From Acidobacteriaceae bacterium (GTDB lineage Bacteria > Acidobacteriota > Terriglobia > Terriglobales > Acidobacteriaceae), in NCBI GenBank assembly GCA_003151155.1, contig PLWX01000087.1, positions 43,888 through 107,887 of the forward strand: a stretch of 64,000 bases of DNA, given 5' to 3'. The notes beneath the pieces are model-generated. The model was given only the letters and a program-made list of their open reading frames with translations, ran no database searches and was not told the origin of the DNA. Made by a program: the position numbers and the translations under genes. Of the stretch, positions 10,180 to 18,665 are shown one piece after another (position 1 is the first letter of the stretch; the number at the start of each line of letters is the position of its first letter).

Positions 10180-11223
10180 ATGTCTCTGGCGACCACAAGC
10201 AAATCAACGTACCCTTTCCAAACCGACGATCCTCGGCTCTCTTCCATTCACGAAAAGATCGTTGGCAAACAGCGACTTGATCTCGCGGACGTTACAGCGC
10301 TTTATGTGTCGAAGGACATTCTCGCGATTGGATGGCTGGCAAACCATGCGCGTGAACGTAAGCACGGGCATGCGACGCTCTGCTCGGTCGATAGCATCGC
10401 GCTTTCGCGAGCAGCCAGCAGTGCCGGCTGCGCTATGTGTGGCCGTCGCGTACAGGCCAACGACTTGCTATCGCAAGTGGAGAAGTCTGGGCAAAGCGTC
10501 GACGAGTTTGTGGTTCTCAATAACAGCCCTAACAGCCCTGACCTGGAGGCACTCTTTCGCGCAATCGAGAATTTGAAGAGTCTTCGGCCGGATGTGATCG
10601 TGTCAGCCCTGACCGTAGAGGAAATTGCGGCCGTCGGAGAACCGAAGGAACTCTGTCACTCACTGCGGCGAGCGGGGGCAGATGGATTGATCGGGAGCGG
10701 TGCTGAAATATTCTTACCTGTGCTACGTCATCGAATGTGGCATCACGCGGGCACCGCCGAAAAGCGGTCGGCAGTCCGTGATGCCGCGCGTGCAGCAGGC
10801 CTTGCCGTCCCCTCTATTCTTGTGCGACGAGGCGGAAGCTTCTCGAGTCCAGAGCAACAAGCCGAGGAATTGCTGAGTTTTCGCGGTCCGGGTGGGGAGA
10901 GTTTCGCGGCGGTCTCCTTCGATCCCGACGCGAGCACCAGCCTGAACGTACCGGTGACGACCGGGATGCAGGAGATGAAGCAGATCGCGATCGCGCGTCT
11001 TGCGCTCGACGCCGTGCCACACATTCGTGCGTACTGGGAAATGCTTGGCAGCAAACTGGTGCAGATTGCATTGCGTTTCGGTGCAAGCGCTCTCGATGGC
11101 ACGCCCCTCGATGAGACGGAAAATCTGGACGCGAGAAGTAGCGAACTTGCCCGCGAAATTAAAGTTGCGGGAAGGGAACCGCAGCAAGTTCAGACCAACC
11201 GCAAACTGGTAGTCCTCGCCTAA
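10180..11223 (+). CDS. Degenerate MqnE/CofH-type radical SAM homologue
   Basis: 347 aa. The C-terminal part (about 255-325: MQEMKQIAIARLALD, HIRAYWEMLG, QIALRFGASALDGT) closely follows aminofutalosine synthase MqnE of the futalosine menaquinone pathway. The N-terminus also follows it (VSKDILAIGWLANHARERKHG). However, the radical SAM CX3CX2C motif reads S80-x3-C84-x2-C87, so the first cluster cysteine is serine. Loss of normal 4Fe-4S/SAM chemistry is inferred, unless C68 supplies the ligand. It is probably a paralogue with a new role, tied to the upstream TPR-GAF gene (28-bp gap). A true mqnE would be expected elsewhere in the genome. Confidence 0.75.
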   Translation: MSLATTSKSTYPFQTDDPRLSSIHEKIVGKQRLDLADVTALYVSKDILAIGWLANHARERKHGHATLCSVDSIALSRAASSAGCAMCGRRVQANDLLSQVEKSGQSVDEFVVLNNSPNSPDLEALFRAIENLKSLRPDVIVSALTVEEIAAVGEPKELCHSLRRAGADGLIGSGAEIFLPVLRHRMWHHAGTAEKRSAVRDAARAAGLAVPSILVRRGGSFSSPEQQAEELLSFRGPGGESFAAVSFDPDASTSLNVPVTTGMQEMKQIAIARLALDAVPHIRAYWEMLGSKLVQIALRFGASALDGTPLDETENLDARSSELAREIKVAGREPQQVQTNRKLVVLA

Positions 11224-11267
11224 AAAAATGCCCGGTTGGGCGCCTCTTAAAGCTCTCCGGTGTGACC

Positions 11268-11585
11268 TCAAGACGCGAGCGGGTCTTCTTTGCGATCGTT
11301 CTGATTGCGTTTCTGGCGCTCGACCGTATCCTGATCGTTCTGCTCACCCTCGGAAGTCTGCTTGCCGGACGATTGCGCGGGATCGCCACCGAATCGGGAG
11401 TGCTGGGTCTGGCCTTCCATGGAGTGTTCTTCGTTTTCGCCCGGTTCGGGGAAGTCGGAATCCTGCCCCTGCATGGTCTCGCCCTTATTGCGGTGCGCGT
11501 TCTGGCCGGTCATGGAAACGTTGGACGTCTCGCCGGGCTTGTCTTGGGCTACCGCGCCCTTGCTGGCATCTGGATCTTTAGACAT
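11268..11585 (-). CDS. Small hydrophilic, likely disordered protein
   Basis: 105 aa, almost free of hydrophobic residues and rich in Asp, Glu, Gln, Asn, Ser and Gly. It has no cysteine and no membrane segment. The ATG at 11585 is preceded by GTGAGGAG at good spacing. The composition is like desiccation- or stress-related hydrophilins, but this is only a compositional likeness. It is convergent with the radical SAM-like gene and divergent from the next small secreted protein. Confidence 0.65.
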   Translation of the reverse strand: MSKDPDASKGAVAQDKPGETSNVSMTGQNAHRNKGETMQGQDSDFPEPGENEEHSMEGQTQHSRFGGDPAQSSGKQTSEGEQNDQDTVERQKRNQNDRKEDPLAS

Positions 11586-11743
11586 GAAGGCTCCTCACTT
11601 GAACAGAGTCCAGATTCGGTTGGGATGTTGCCTTGGGTGACTCGAAGGTCATCACACTTTTGGGGCTTGCAATCCAGCCGTCGGAGGAGCAACGTAAACG
11701 CGCAACTCTGGATGCGGTTGCAAAACGGGCGCGGGAGAGATTC

Positions 11744-11992
11744 ATGGGGCCTATCGTGCGTTGGCTATGTATCGGAACGATGTTCATCGTGGGCGCAGGC
11801 GCACGTGCCGATAACAGCGGTGTGCCGGCGCACGCCAGGCAGGGTGACCTTGATGCACGAGCCCACTTGCAGGCCGTTCACGACGAGATGCAGCGCGAAT
11901 GCGGAGCTGCGCCCGGTAGTCCACGTTGTCTGCGCCTCAAGCGGGAATTTCGCCAGGAAGCAAGGAACTATCACAGGCGTTACCACCGATAG
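11744..11992 (+). CDS. Small secreted protein (82 aa)
   Basis: The start at 11744 follows GGGAGAG; an in-frame ATG at 11633 would add 37 residues before a signal peptide and is disfavoured. Residues 1-22 (MGPIVRWLCIGTMFIVGAG, then ARAD) form a classical signal peptide with an A-x-A cleavage site. The mature part is about 60 residues, basic, with a cysteine pair (REC and PRC). No known family. Confidence 0.6.
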   Translation: MGPIVRWLCIGTMFIVGAGARADNSGVPAHARQGDLDARAHLQAVHDEMQRECGAAPGSPRCLRLKREFRQEARNYHRRYHR

Positions 11993-12047
11993 GCTCCAGC
12001 CTTTTTCATGGCTACGCTTGGCGTTCCTCTGTTGATATGCTGACCCT

Positions 12048-12371
12048 ATGAGTTCGGCTGGGGCTCTCTACCGACCGTTTGACCGTCTCCTGAAAATCGA
12101 GATTGCCGGCCGGATCTTTGAAGTCCCCGAGAATAATTCGCTGCTGCGTGCACTGCAATATCTCGCTCCCGAAGATGTAGCCATGGGACGCTTTTGCTGG
12201 AACGAAGACTGCCAATACTGCCGTGTCACGTACGATCTCGGGGAAGGCACACCGAGTCGAACTGCGCTGGCGTGCAAAGTGGGCGCGCACGAGGGCATGC
12301 GCATCCGGGAATTAAGTTTGGAACTGCGGTATTGCTTACGAAGTTTGCAGCTCGCCGATCCCGCCAAATAG
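12048..12371 (+). CDS. Small [2Fe-2S] ferredoxin-like protein
   Basis: 107 aa. The arrangement C50-x4-C55-x2-C58-x17-C76 inside a beta-grasp-like sequence (ENNSLLRALQYL before it, ALACKVGAHEGM after it) matches the N-terminal 2Fe-2S domain of formate dehydrogenases, NuoG and related subunits, and plant-type ferredoxins in general. It is here a free-standing protein, probably a cytoplasmic electron carrier. No redox partner gene is adjacent. The cluster assignment rests on motif spacing. Confidence 0.72.
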   Translation: MSSAGALYRPFDRLLKIEIAGRIFEVPENNSLLRALQYLAPEDVAMGRFCWNEDCQYCRVTYDLGEGTPSRTALACKVGAHEGMRIRELSLELRYCLRSLQLADPAK

Positions 12372-12423
12372 CTCCTTAAACATTTTTCAGAACATATCCG
12401 TCCCGCTGCCGTCTTTACGGTAG

Positions 12424-12987
12424 ATGCGCAACGGAGGCGACGTTATCGCGGTGCGGCTTTGGACGAAGGCGTCGGACGAAACCGCGTGGGAAAGCTGCGT
12501 CCGCGAACACGGGCAGATGGTGTATCGCATCGCGTTCTCGGTGTTGCGCAACTCGCACGCTGCCGAAGATGCCGCTCAGGACACGTTCCTGCGGGCGTTG
12601 CGCTCTGGAAAGTTGAATGACATCAGGGATGCAAGGGCATGGCTGGCGAAAATCGCATGGCGCAGTGCACTCGATCATCGCCGCAATGACGAGGTGTCGA
12701 TCGAGTCGGTGGCCGAACCGGAGTCGCAGGTGCTTAATGTGGAGAACCAACTCCTGCGCGATGAGCGCACGCGACTGCTGCACGAGCTAATCCGCTCGCT
12801 ACCGCGTGATTTGCAGGACGTGGTGACGCTTTCCACGGTACAGGAGTTGAGTGGCGCGGACGTCGCAGTCATTCTCGGCATTCCCGAAGCTTCGGTCCGA
12901 ACCCGCATGCATCGCGCGCGTGAGTTGATGAAACAGAAATGGGAGTCGCGGTTGCGGCAGCAATCTTTGGAAAGGAGGGAAGGATGA
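12424..12987 (+). CDS. ECF-type RNA polymerase sigma factor
   Basis: 187 aa, sigma-70 family with regions 2 and 4 only. Region 2 (about 25-95) has MVYRIAFSVLRNSHAAEDAAQDTFLRAL and ARAWLAKIAWRSALDHRR; region 4 (about 120-175) has the LPRDLQDVVTL, LSGADVAVILGIPEASVRTRMHRARELM helix-turn-helix. The stop overlaps the ATG of the next gene (ATGA), which encodes a membrane protein likely to be its anti-sigma factor. The start is not certain: GGAGG lies just inside the frame, so a GTG at 12451 could also serve. Confidence 0.92.
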   Translation: MRNGGDVIAVRLWTKASDETAWESCVREHGQMVYRIAFSVLRNSHAAEDAAQDTFLRALRSGKLNDIRDARAWLAKIAWRSALDHRRNDEVSIESVAEPESQVLNVENQLLRDERTRLLHELIRSLPRDLQDVVTLSTVQELSGADVAVILGIPEASVRTRMHRARELMKQKWESRLRQQSLERREG

Positions 12988-13502
12988 TGGAGACGATAGA
13001 TGCATTTGAGTCCTGGTTCGACGAAGCCATGACGGATTGCGGTGAAATCGAGGCTCCGCCAGGTTTCGAGGCGAGAACCATAGCGACTCTGCACCAGCAA
13101 CGATCACGTCGTCACTGGTTAGGAGCGCTCAGTCTCACCGCTGCGCTGACGGCGGCCGTCTTCTTATTCGTGTTTTACCGGCTTCTCCCCGTCCAACCAG
13201 ACGTGCAGGAGCCTCCGTTAGTTCAGGCCAGCATCCAGGTTCCGAGTTTCCAGCGCATGCAGAAGCGATCACCCGTCCGCGCTTCGCACTTAGGAGCGGA
13301 AGACAATAGTCGCCGGGGTGTGCCGATTGTTGTCCCTCCACTCACTGCACAAGAAGAGGCGATTCTGCGTCTTGCGCGGAACTCGGCCGCGAAGCAGCTC
13401 GCATCCATCGGCACAAACCGTGACGACTTGACCGCGGGAAGCCAACCACTCGAGATTCAAGCACTGCAAATCCCCCCCGTCGGAAGAGAGGAAGAAAAAT
13501 GA
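12984..13502 (+). CDS. Putative membrane anti-sigma factor
   Basis: 172 aa from the ATG at 12984, preceded by GGAGGGAAGG and overlapping the sigma stop by four bases. Residues 1-40 are acidic and cytoplasmic (FESWFDEAMTDCGEIEAPPGFEARTIATL); one membrane helix lies at about 45-66; the rest is a periplasmic tail rich in Pro and basic residues. Size, topology and tight coupling to an ECF gene argue for an anti-sigma factor, but no zinc HxxxCxxC motif is present. The next gene again overlaps at its stop (ATGA). Confidence 0.68.
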   Translation: MMETIDAFESWFDEAMTDCGEIEAPPGFEARTIATLHQQRSRRHWLGALSLTAALTAAVFLFVFYRLLPVQPDVQEPPLVQASIQVPSFQRMQKRSPVRASHLGAEDNSRRGVPIVVPPLTAQEEAILRLARNSAAKQLASIGTNRDDLTAGSQPLEIQALQIPPVGREEEK

Positions 13503-13987
13503 TTCATCGAACGTTTCTAATGTGTTTCTTGATCGCAAGCGCGCTTGCATTTGGACAGGACCAGAAAGTCGAACCACATTCGAGGTACAGGCTGGAGTTC
13601 GTTCTGAAGCAACTGGATCACGGAAAAGTTCTCAGCACTCACAACTTCGTAATGTCGGCGGAGAGCAACGGAAGCACTTCGCAGGTCCGGACGGGTAATC
13701 GCATTCCCATTGATCTCGGGGGTGAAAAAGGCCTGCAGTATCAAGACGTGGGTTTCAGTTGCGACGCGCGTATCAACCCGGTGGGAAGCTCGAATGTGGG
13801 GCTCGAGATCGGCTGGGAATTAAGCACGATGCCTGGGGCAACCGGCTCAGAGCGAGTGGTTCGGCAAGTGAAAGGCCGTTCAACGCCACTAGCGCCCGTT
13901 GGAAAGCAAACCTTAGTAGGTAGCGTGGACGATATCAACTCTGGTCAGCAATTCGAGCTAGATGTAACCGTAACGCCTGAACAGTAA
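13499..13987 (+). CDS. Secreted protein in ECF sigma operon
   Basis: 162 aa with a signal peptide (MIHRTFLMCFLIASALAFGQ). The mature part is predicted beta-rich: RYRLEFVLKQL, QVRTGNRIPIDLG and YQDVGFSCDARI recall the short beta-domain seen in some secretin-like or outer-membrane-associated proteins, but I cannot name the family. It overlaps the anti-sigma-like gene by four bases and ends just before a strong terminator, so it is the third gene of one operon. It may be the signal partner or an envelope target of the sigma system. Confidence 0.66.
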   Translation: MIHRTFLMCFLIASALAFGQDQKVEPHSRYRLEFVLKQLDHGKVLSTHNFVMSAESNGSTSQVRTGNRIPIDLGGEKGLQYQDVGFSCDARINPVGSSNVGLEIGWELSTMPGATGSERVVRQVKGRSTPLAPVGKQTLVGSVDDINSGQQFELDVTVTPEQ

Positions 13988-13999
13988 GGAGCACAGACG

Positions 14000-14027
14000 A
14001 AAACGCCTCCGAACGGGGAGGCGTTTT
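14000..14027. terminator. Terminator between convergent operons
   Basis: A perfect 11-bp stem (AAAACGCCTCC at 14000-14010, matched at 14017-14027) with a 6-nt loop and A/T runs on both flanks. It ends the sigma operon on the plus strand and can also end ybgF on the minus strand. Confidence 0.9.
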
Positions 14028-14047
14028 CCGTTGCCAGCTATGGTGAT

Positions 14048-14926
14048 CTACGAGGGCTTCTTTTTAGTCGTTCCCGCGCCGGGACTGAGGCGCGCCAGGC
14101 GATCGCGGGCCTGCTGGGCCTCGATCGAACGTGGATAGCGATTCACCAGTGAACGCAATTCGCGTACGCCGGCATCCCGCTGGCCGAGTTCGAGGAGTGC
14201 GAAACCCTTCTTCAACTGTGCGGCTGGGGCCTTGTTACCACCGGGATATTGCTCGAGAACTTTGTCGTAATCCTTCACCGCAGCGTCGAAGTTTCCCTGG
14301 CGATATTCAATATCCGCAATGTAGAACTGGGCGTTGCCGGCGAGATCGTTGTCGGCATAAAACTTCATGAAGTCGCCAAACTCACCGTTAGCGAGGTCAT
14401 ACTTCGCGGAGTTGTAATCGCGTAGCGCGTTGTTATAGAGCACGTCGGCGGGAGGCGCAGCCGGCTGCGGTGGCGCGACAGGCCCGGTCGTCGGAGCAAC
14501 TCCACCGCCGTTCGGCACAGCTCCAGCATTCATGTTCTGTCCTTGTTGCGCCATGTCGTCCAATTTCTTGGAAAGCGCAGCGACGCGGGCTTTGAGTTCA
14601 TCTACAGAATCGTGCAGCGACTGGATCTGGCTGCTGACCTGGTCGGTCCTGTTGCCAGACTCCTGCTGCTGCTGTTGCAAAGTGCGGGTGAGAGCATCCA
14701 CGCCCTGCGTCACTTTGTTCATGTTGTCGGTGCTCTGTTCGAGGAGGTTGCGCATGACGCCCATGCGCTCGTCGAACGACTGCTTCATCTGCGTCATCTG
14801 GTCCTGTAGCTGTTGGACCTGGGTTTGCAGCTGGATCGTTTCTTTGCTTACGCCAAAAGCCGATTGCGCCGGCATGAGCGTCAAGGTGAGGAGCGCGGTA
14901 CTGAGAACAACATTTCGAATTCGCAT
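14048..14926 (-). CDS. ybgF: Tol-Pal system protein YbgF/CpoB
   Basis: 292 aa periplasmic protein. A signal peptide (to about residue 25, AFG) is followed by a Gln-rich coiled coil (about 30-125, many QQLQDQM-like heptads), a Pro/Gly linker and three TPRs (about 165-280: YNNALRDYNSAKYDLANGEF, AQFYIADIEYRQGNFDAAV, AQLKKGFALLELGQRDAGV). This is the CpoB architecture. In other bacteria CpoB links outer-membrane constriction with peptidoglycan synthesis. It is last in the tol-pal cluster, but a terminator lies between it and pal, so it probably has its own promoter. Confidence 0.92.
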   Translation of the reverse strand: MRIRNVVLSTALLTLTLMPAQSAFGVSKETIQLQTQVQQLQDQMTQMKQSFDERMGVMRNLLEQSTDNMNKVTQGVDALTRTLQQQQQESGNRTDQVSSQIQSLHDSVDELKARVAALSKKLDDMAQQGQNMNAGAVPNGGGVAPTTGPVAPPQPAAPPADVLYNNALRDYNSAKYDLANGEFGDFMKFYADNDLAGNAQFYIADIEYRQGNFDAAVKDYDKVLEQYPGGNKAPAAQLKKGFALLELGQRDAGVRELRSLVNRYPRSIEAQQARDRLARLSPGAGTTKKKPS

Positions 14927-15096
14927 GGCAATGCCTATGTTAGATGCGGAATGGCTGGTCCGGAGTAACTAGCTATGTTACAAGACGCGATGCGACGGCG
15001 CAGGTTATCCGGATTACCAACCGCGAGGGCTAACGCCCGATTGAGGGTGCATCGTTTCGGCACGATTTGAGTCGTGCCGTTTCTTATACCGCAAAA

Positions 15097-15150
15097 CAAA
15101 AAAAGCGGCGAAGTCCTCCGCGCTCCGGAGAGCGGGAAGGATTTCGCCGC
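15097..15150 (-). terminator. Terminator after pal
   Basis: On the minus strand a long stem (GCGGCGAA at 15105-15112 pairs with 15143-15150, with further inner pairing) is followed by seven T residues at 15104-15098. It lies directly downstream of the pal stop. Confidence 0.82.
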
Positions 15151-15156
15151 GTGATT

Positions 15157-15894
15157 TTACTTCGAGATGACGAAGTGTGCGCGGCGATTTTGCTGCCAGC
15201 ACTGTTCGTTGCTCTCGGTGCAAGCAGGCTTTTCCTTGCCGTAGCTGATGGTGCGAATGCTGGCGGCGGGGATGCCCAACTGCACAATTGCGTTCTTGGC
15301 CGCGGAGGCACGATTGTCGCCAAGCGCGAGGTTGAACTCAGTCGAACCGCGCTCGTCGCAATGACCTTCGACGGTGAAGTGAATATTCGGGTGCTGCTTG
15401 AGGTAGTTGACGTTCGCCTGCAGAACAGATTGGTCGCCAGGCCGAACCGTGTACGCATCGTAATCGAAGAAAATATCCTTCACATTTTGCGCAAACGCTT
15501 GTTCTTCGGTCAGGCTGACTTCCGAGGGCTGCTGCGTGGTCGCCTGGGTCACGGTTACGCGCGCAGTGGCTTCCTGCGTGCCGCCGGCACCCTTGGCGAT
15601 CAGGTGGTAGGTGGTGGAATCCGTGGGCGTAACCTGCTTGGAACCGCTGGCATCGACCGTACCGAACCCGTCAATCACTATGTCGGTGGCGTTTGAAGTC
15701 TGCCAGCTCAGAGTGGTCTGCTGACCAGCGTTTACCGTATTCGGGCTCGCGGTCAAGGTGGCCGTCGGGGCTGCGGGTGGCGGCGGTGGCGGTGCCGGGG
15801 GCGGTGGGGTCTTCTTCTTTCCACATGCGCTGACGGCGACCATCATCGCCAGCACCACGATCATAAGAGCCCACTTCATGCGGTTACGATTCAC
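15157..15894 (-). CDS. pal: Peptidoglycan-associated lipoprotein Pal
   Basis: 245 aa outer-membrane lipoprotein. The lipobox VSAC places the lipidated cysteine at residue 24. A proline-rich spacer is followed by an Ig-like stretch (about 48-115), unusual in a Pal, and by the C-terminal OmpA/peptidoglycan-binding domain (about 130-245), with HFTVEGHCDERGSTEFNLAL, NRASAAKNAIV and TISYGKEKP. It binds peptidoglycan and the TolB propeller. It sits about 100 bp after tolB in the same direction. Confidence 0.95.
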   Translation of the reverse strand: MNRNRMKWALMIVVLAMMVAVSACGKKKTPPPPAPPPPPPAAPTATLTASPNTVNAGQQTTLSWQTSNATDIVIDGFGTVDASGSKQVTPTDSTTYHLIAKGAGGTQEATARVTVTQATTQQPSEVSLTEEQAFAQNVKDIFFDYDAYTVRPGDQSVLQANVNYLKQHPNIHFTVEGHCDERGSTEFNLALGDNRASAAKNAIVQLGIPAASIRTISYGKEKPACTESNEQCWQQNRRAHFVISK

Positions 15895-15996
15895 TTAACT
15901 CCTCCAATTCCGAAGACTCTACCGGTCCTCGTTGCGCGGGTGTGCCCGCCATTTCCTACAGAATATGAGACAAGAACTCTGAATTCCACTTCTAAA

Positions 15997-17331
15997 CTAT
16001 TTCAGACTCCAATTCGGCATGCTGTTGCCGCTGGCATTCGTGAGTTGGGTCTGTTGACTTCCGTCCGCCAGCATCGACCAGATCTGGTCGCGGCCAGTAC
16101 GGCTGGATTGAAAGACGATATGACGCCCGTCCGGGGACCAGGATGGGAAATCGTTGCGGCCGCCGTCGTGGGTTAGCTGCACCCACTGATGGCTGGCAAC
16201 GTCCATGATGTAAATATCCTGCGCGCCTGGCGCACCGGGACCGTAATGGCGGATCCATGCGAAAGCGAGGAACTGGCCGTTCGGCGACCAAGAGGGTGAA
16301 ATCGCATAACCCTGATCGGTCATCTTCTGCACGTTGGAGCCGTCGGCATCCATGGTGAAAATCTGTGGCAGGCCGGTGCGTCCGCTGACGAACGCAATCT
16401 GCGAATTGGTCTTCGGATTCCAGACCGGGGAGGTATCGGGGCCCTTCACGTCGGTGAGGCGCTTCAAGCCGCTGCCGCTAACGGCATCGACGGTGTAGAT
16501 TTCAGGATCGCCGCTACGCGAGGACGAGAATGCAAGCTTGGTTCCGTCGGACGAGAACGCGGGCGCGGAGTTTGTGCCGCCGAATCGGGGGAAACTCACG
16601 AGGCGTCCGAGTTCGTTGGAATACATGCCGATCTCCCAGCCGTTCGACATCCAGGAGAAAGCCACGCGGGCATTGTCAGGCGAGATGCGCGGCGATAGCG
16701 CGATCGAGCCGAGGTGCGTGACGGGCTTCTGGTTCGAGCCGTCGTAATCCATCTCCCAAACCTCTTTATGCCCGGTGCGGTTGCTGATGAAGTAAATCTT
16801 CGTCTCGGCAATCCCCGGCAATCCGCCACCGAGGCGGAAAATGATCTCATCGGCGAACTTGTGTGCGATGAGACGAGCGTTCTCGACCGTCGCCCCGTCC
16901 TTATACTGCTTTCCCAACACCTGTGGCGACTGCGGATTTTTCACGTCGTAGAGCCAGCCCTGCACGGTGACCTCGCTGCCGCCAACGTTGAGATTACCGA
17001 AGGCGAGCATGCTGGCGTTTGGCGGAGGTCCTCCCCACTGCGCAAGGTTGACCTCGGAGGGCTGTCCCGGAGCTTGCACGGGGTTGAAACTCTTGGAGAC
17101 GAGATCGAAGAGACCGGCCTGGTAAAGATCGTTCCAAAGCGTGGTATTGAAGGCCGTGAGAAGCGATTCGCTGCCGGATGCCGTGGTCTTAAAGTCAGGG
17201 ACGGCGAGGCGAACTTTTTCGACGCCGAGATTCGTGCCGGTGCGGATCCAATCGGTTTGCGCCGCCAGCGGCAAGCACGCCATGAGCAGAAGAACGAAAA
17301 CTGCGAACTTTCTTAGCATTACGGATCCCAT
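15997..17331 (-). CDS. tolB: Tol-Pal system beta-propeller protein TolB
   Basis: About 444 aa periplasmic protein. The frame is open to 17457, but a signal peptide (MLRKFAVFVLLLMACLPLAAQ) shows the real start is at 17331 or 17319; the former has AAGGA before it. The TolB N domain (about 25-160) is followed by WD40-like PD40 repeats with the pattern SPRISPDNARVAF, APAFSSDGTKLAFSS, SPSWSPNGQFLAF and FPSWSPDGRHIVF. It works with Pal and the TonB/TolA-like protein in envelope constriction. Confidence 0.95.
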   Translation of the reverse strand: MGSVMLRKFAVFVLLLMACLPLAAQTDWIRTGTNLGVEKVRLAVPDFKTTASGSESLLTAFNTTLWNDLYQAGLFDLVSKSFNPVQAPGQPSEVNLAQWGGPPPNASMLAFGNLNVGGSEVTVQGWLYDVKNPQSPQVLGKQYKDGATVENARLIAHKFADEIIFRLGGGLPGIAETKIYFISNRTGHKEVWEMDYDGSNQKPVTHLGSIALSPRISPDNARVAFSWMSNGWEIGMYSNELGRLVSFPRFGGTNSAPAFSSDGTKLAFSSSRSGDPEIYTVDAVSGSGLKRLTDVKGPDTSPVWNPKTNSQIAFVSGRTGLPQIFTMDADGSNVQKMTDQGYAISPSWSPNGQFLAFAWIRHYGPGAPGAQDIYIMDVASHQWVQLTHDGGRNDFPSWSPDGRHIVFQSSRTGRDQIWSMLADGSQQTQLTNASGNSMPNWSLK

Positions 17332-17446
17332 TACTGTCCTTAGATTGAGTGTGAACCAGAGCTGCTCGAAGCTGTAGGATCGAACAGCGAAACGCTGGTT
17401 CCATCCGCTAAAGGGCGCAAAATCGCTTGCAAAATGCGAGGCCCAA

Positions 17447-18250
17447 CTACCTTTCAAAATAAAACTCTACCGAAACCTTATTTCCAGAATATCCACCCGG
17501 CAACGGTCCGAACGTATCAATGCGCTGCAGTGCTCGTGTCGCGGAGATGTCGAGCGATGGAATTCCGCTCGATTGCTCCACGCGAACGTTGCCTGGGCTG
17601 CCGTCGCGGTTGATGTCGAACGTGATGTAAGTCCGCTTACCCGGCGGAGTGTGCGGATCCACTTCGTAGCGCAACCAGTTTTCCGTCACCTTTCGGCGAA
17701 CTGCGTCCACGTAATAAGCGAATCGATTGCCGAAATCCCCATTACTGCCCATCGAGATTCCGCCCTTGGTGTTGCCAATGGCAAAACTCGTCCCGGCGTT
17801 GCTATACACCGAACTGACCTGGCCGCCTTCACCATAAGGTATCTCGTTTGCGGCCTGCTGCACCGGTGGCGGTGTTTTTTTTATGTCGCGTGGGGTCGGA
17901 GCTTTTTCCTTGATCTTGTTTTTCGTCTGCTTATCGGGAATCGCGAGCGCATCGGGCGGCGGCGTTTCTTTCACAGCCGGCGCGGATTGTGTCAGTCCCT
18001 TCGACTCGTTCGCCAGCACGTTCTGGCTCTCGGTCGGAGGATGCGGCAGAGGCACGGTGGCGACCAGCGTCGCGCTCATTGCTCCTCCACCACCCGAGGT
18101 TGTACCGCCCCAGCTTTCGCCGGAGTTATGGAACTGGATCCATCCCGTAAAGATGATCGCGAGCGTCAATGCGACGTGCAGAGTGGCTGACACACTGAGC
18201 CCCGTGGCCCAGTGCTCATGCTCTTCGAAAATTTCAGCGCGTACTGCCAT
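17447..18250 (-). CDS. TonB/TolA-like energy-transducing protein
   Basis: 267 aa. One N-terminal membrane helix (about 18-38) is followed by a Pro/Lys-rich periplasmic linker (about 75-130, with KNKIKEKAPTPRDIKKTPPP) and a C-terminal TonB/TolA domain (about 170-267: YYVDAVRRKVTENWLRY, TYITFDINRDGSPGNVRVEQSSG, ATRALQRIDTFGPLP, VSVEFYFE). Position between tolR and tolB gives it the role of TolA. It overlaps tolR by 17 bp, so translation is coupled. Confidence 0.9.
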   Translation of the reverse strand: MAVRAEIFEEHEHWATGLSVSATLHVALTLAIIFTGWIQFHNSGESWGGTTSGGGGAMSATLVATVPLPHPPTESQNVLANESKGLTQSAPAVKETPPPDALAIPDKQTKNKIKEKAPTPRDIKKTPPPVQQAANEIPYGEGGQVSSVYSNAGTSFAIGNTKGGISMGSNGDFGNRFAYYVDAVRRKVTENWLRYEVDPHTPPGKRTYITFDINRDGSPGNVRVEQSSGIPSLDISATRALQRIDTFGPLPGGYSGNKVSVEFYFER

Positions 18251-18665
18251 TCTTCTCGGTCAGCGGTTGAGTGACGATACTTACGTTGGTGATACCGGAC
18301 TGCTTCACCGCGTCCATGACGGTAGCGAAAGCGCCGAAGGGCACGTTTTCGTCAGCACGCAGGAAAATTGCCTGTCCTTTAGGATCGCGAATCTTCTCGC
18401 GAATTTTCTGCGGGATGTCATGGATGTTGACGGGATCGTTGCCGAAGTAAACCCGCTGCTGCTTGTCAATGGAGATCACCAGGCGTTCTTCGGTGATCTC
18501 TTTCACGGTCTTCGTTTTCGGCACGGCCACATCGATGCCGGACTGCAGGATCGGCGCAGTCACCATGAACATCACCAGCAACACCAGCACGACATCCACG
18601 AACGGGGTCATGTTGATGTCAGAGAGCGAAGACTGTGTGCGCCCGTGATTATTGGTGAACGCCAT
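18234..18665 (-). CDS. tolR: TolR/ExbD biopolymer transport protein
   Basis: 143 aa. A single membrane helix (about 20-40) carries the proton-path aspartate in NMTPFVDVVLVLLVMFMV. The periplasmic domain runs from 45 to 135. It forms the proton-driven motor with TolQ. It starts immediately after the tolQ stop and overlaps the next gene. Confidence 0.95.
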   Translation of the reverse strand: MAFTNNHGRTQSSLSDINMTPFVDVVLVLLVMFMVTAPILQSGIDVAVPKTKTVKEITEERLVISIDKQQRVYFGNDPVNIHDIPQKIREKIRDPKGQAIFLRADENVPFGAFATVMDAVKQSGITNVSIVTQPLTEKNGSTR

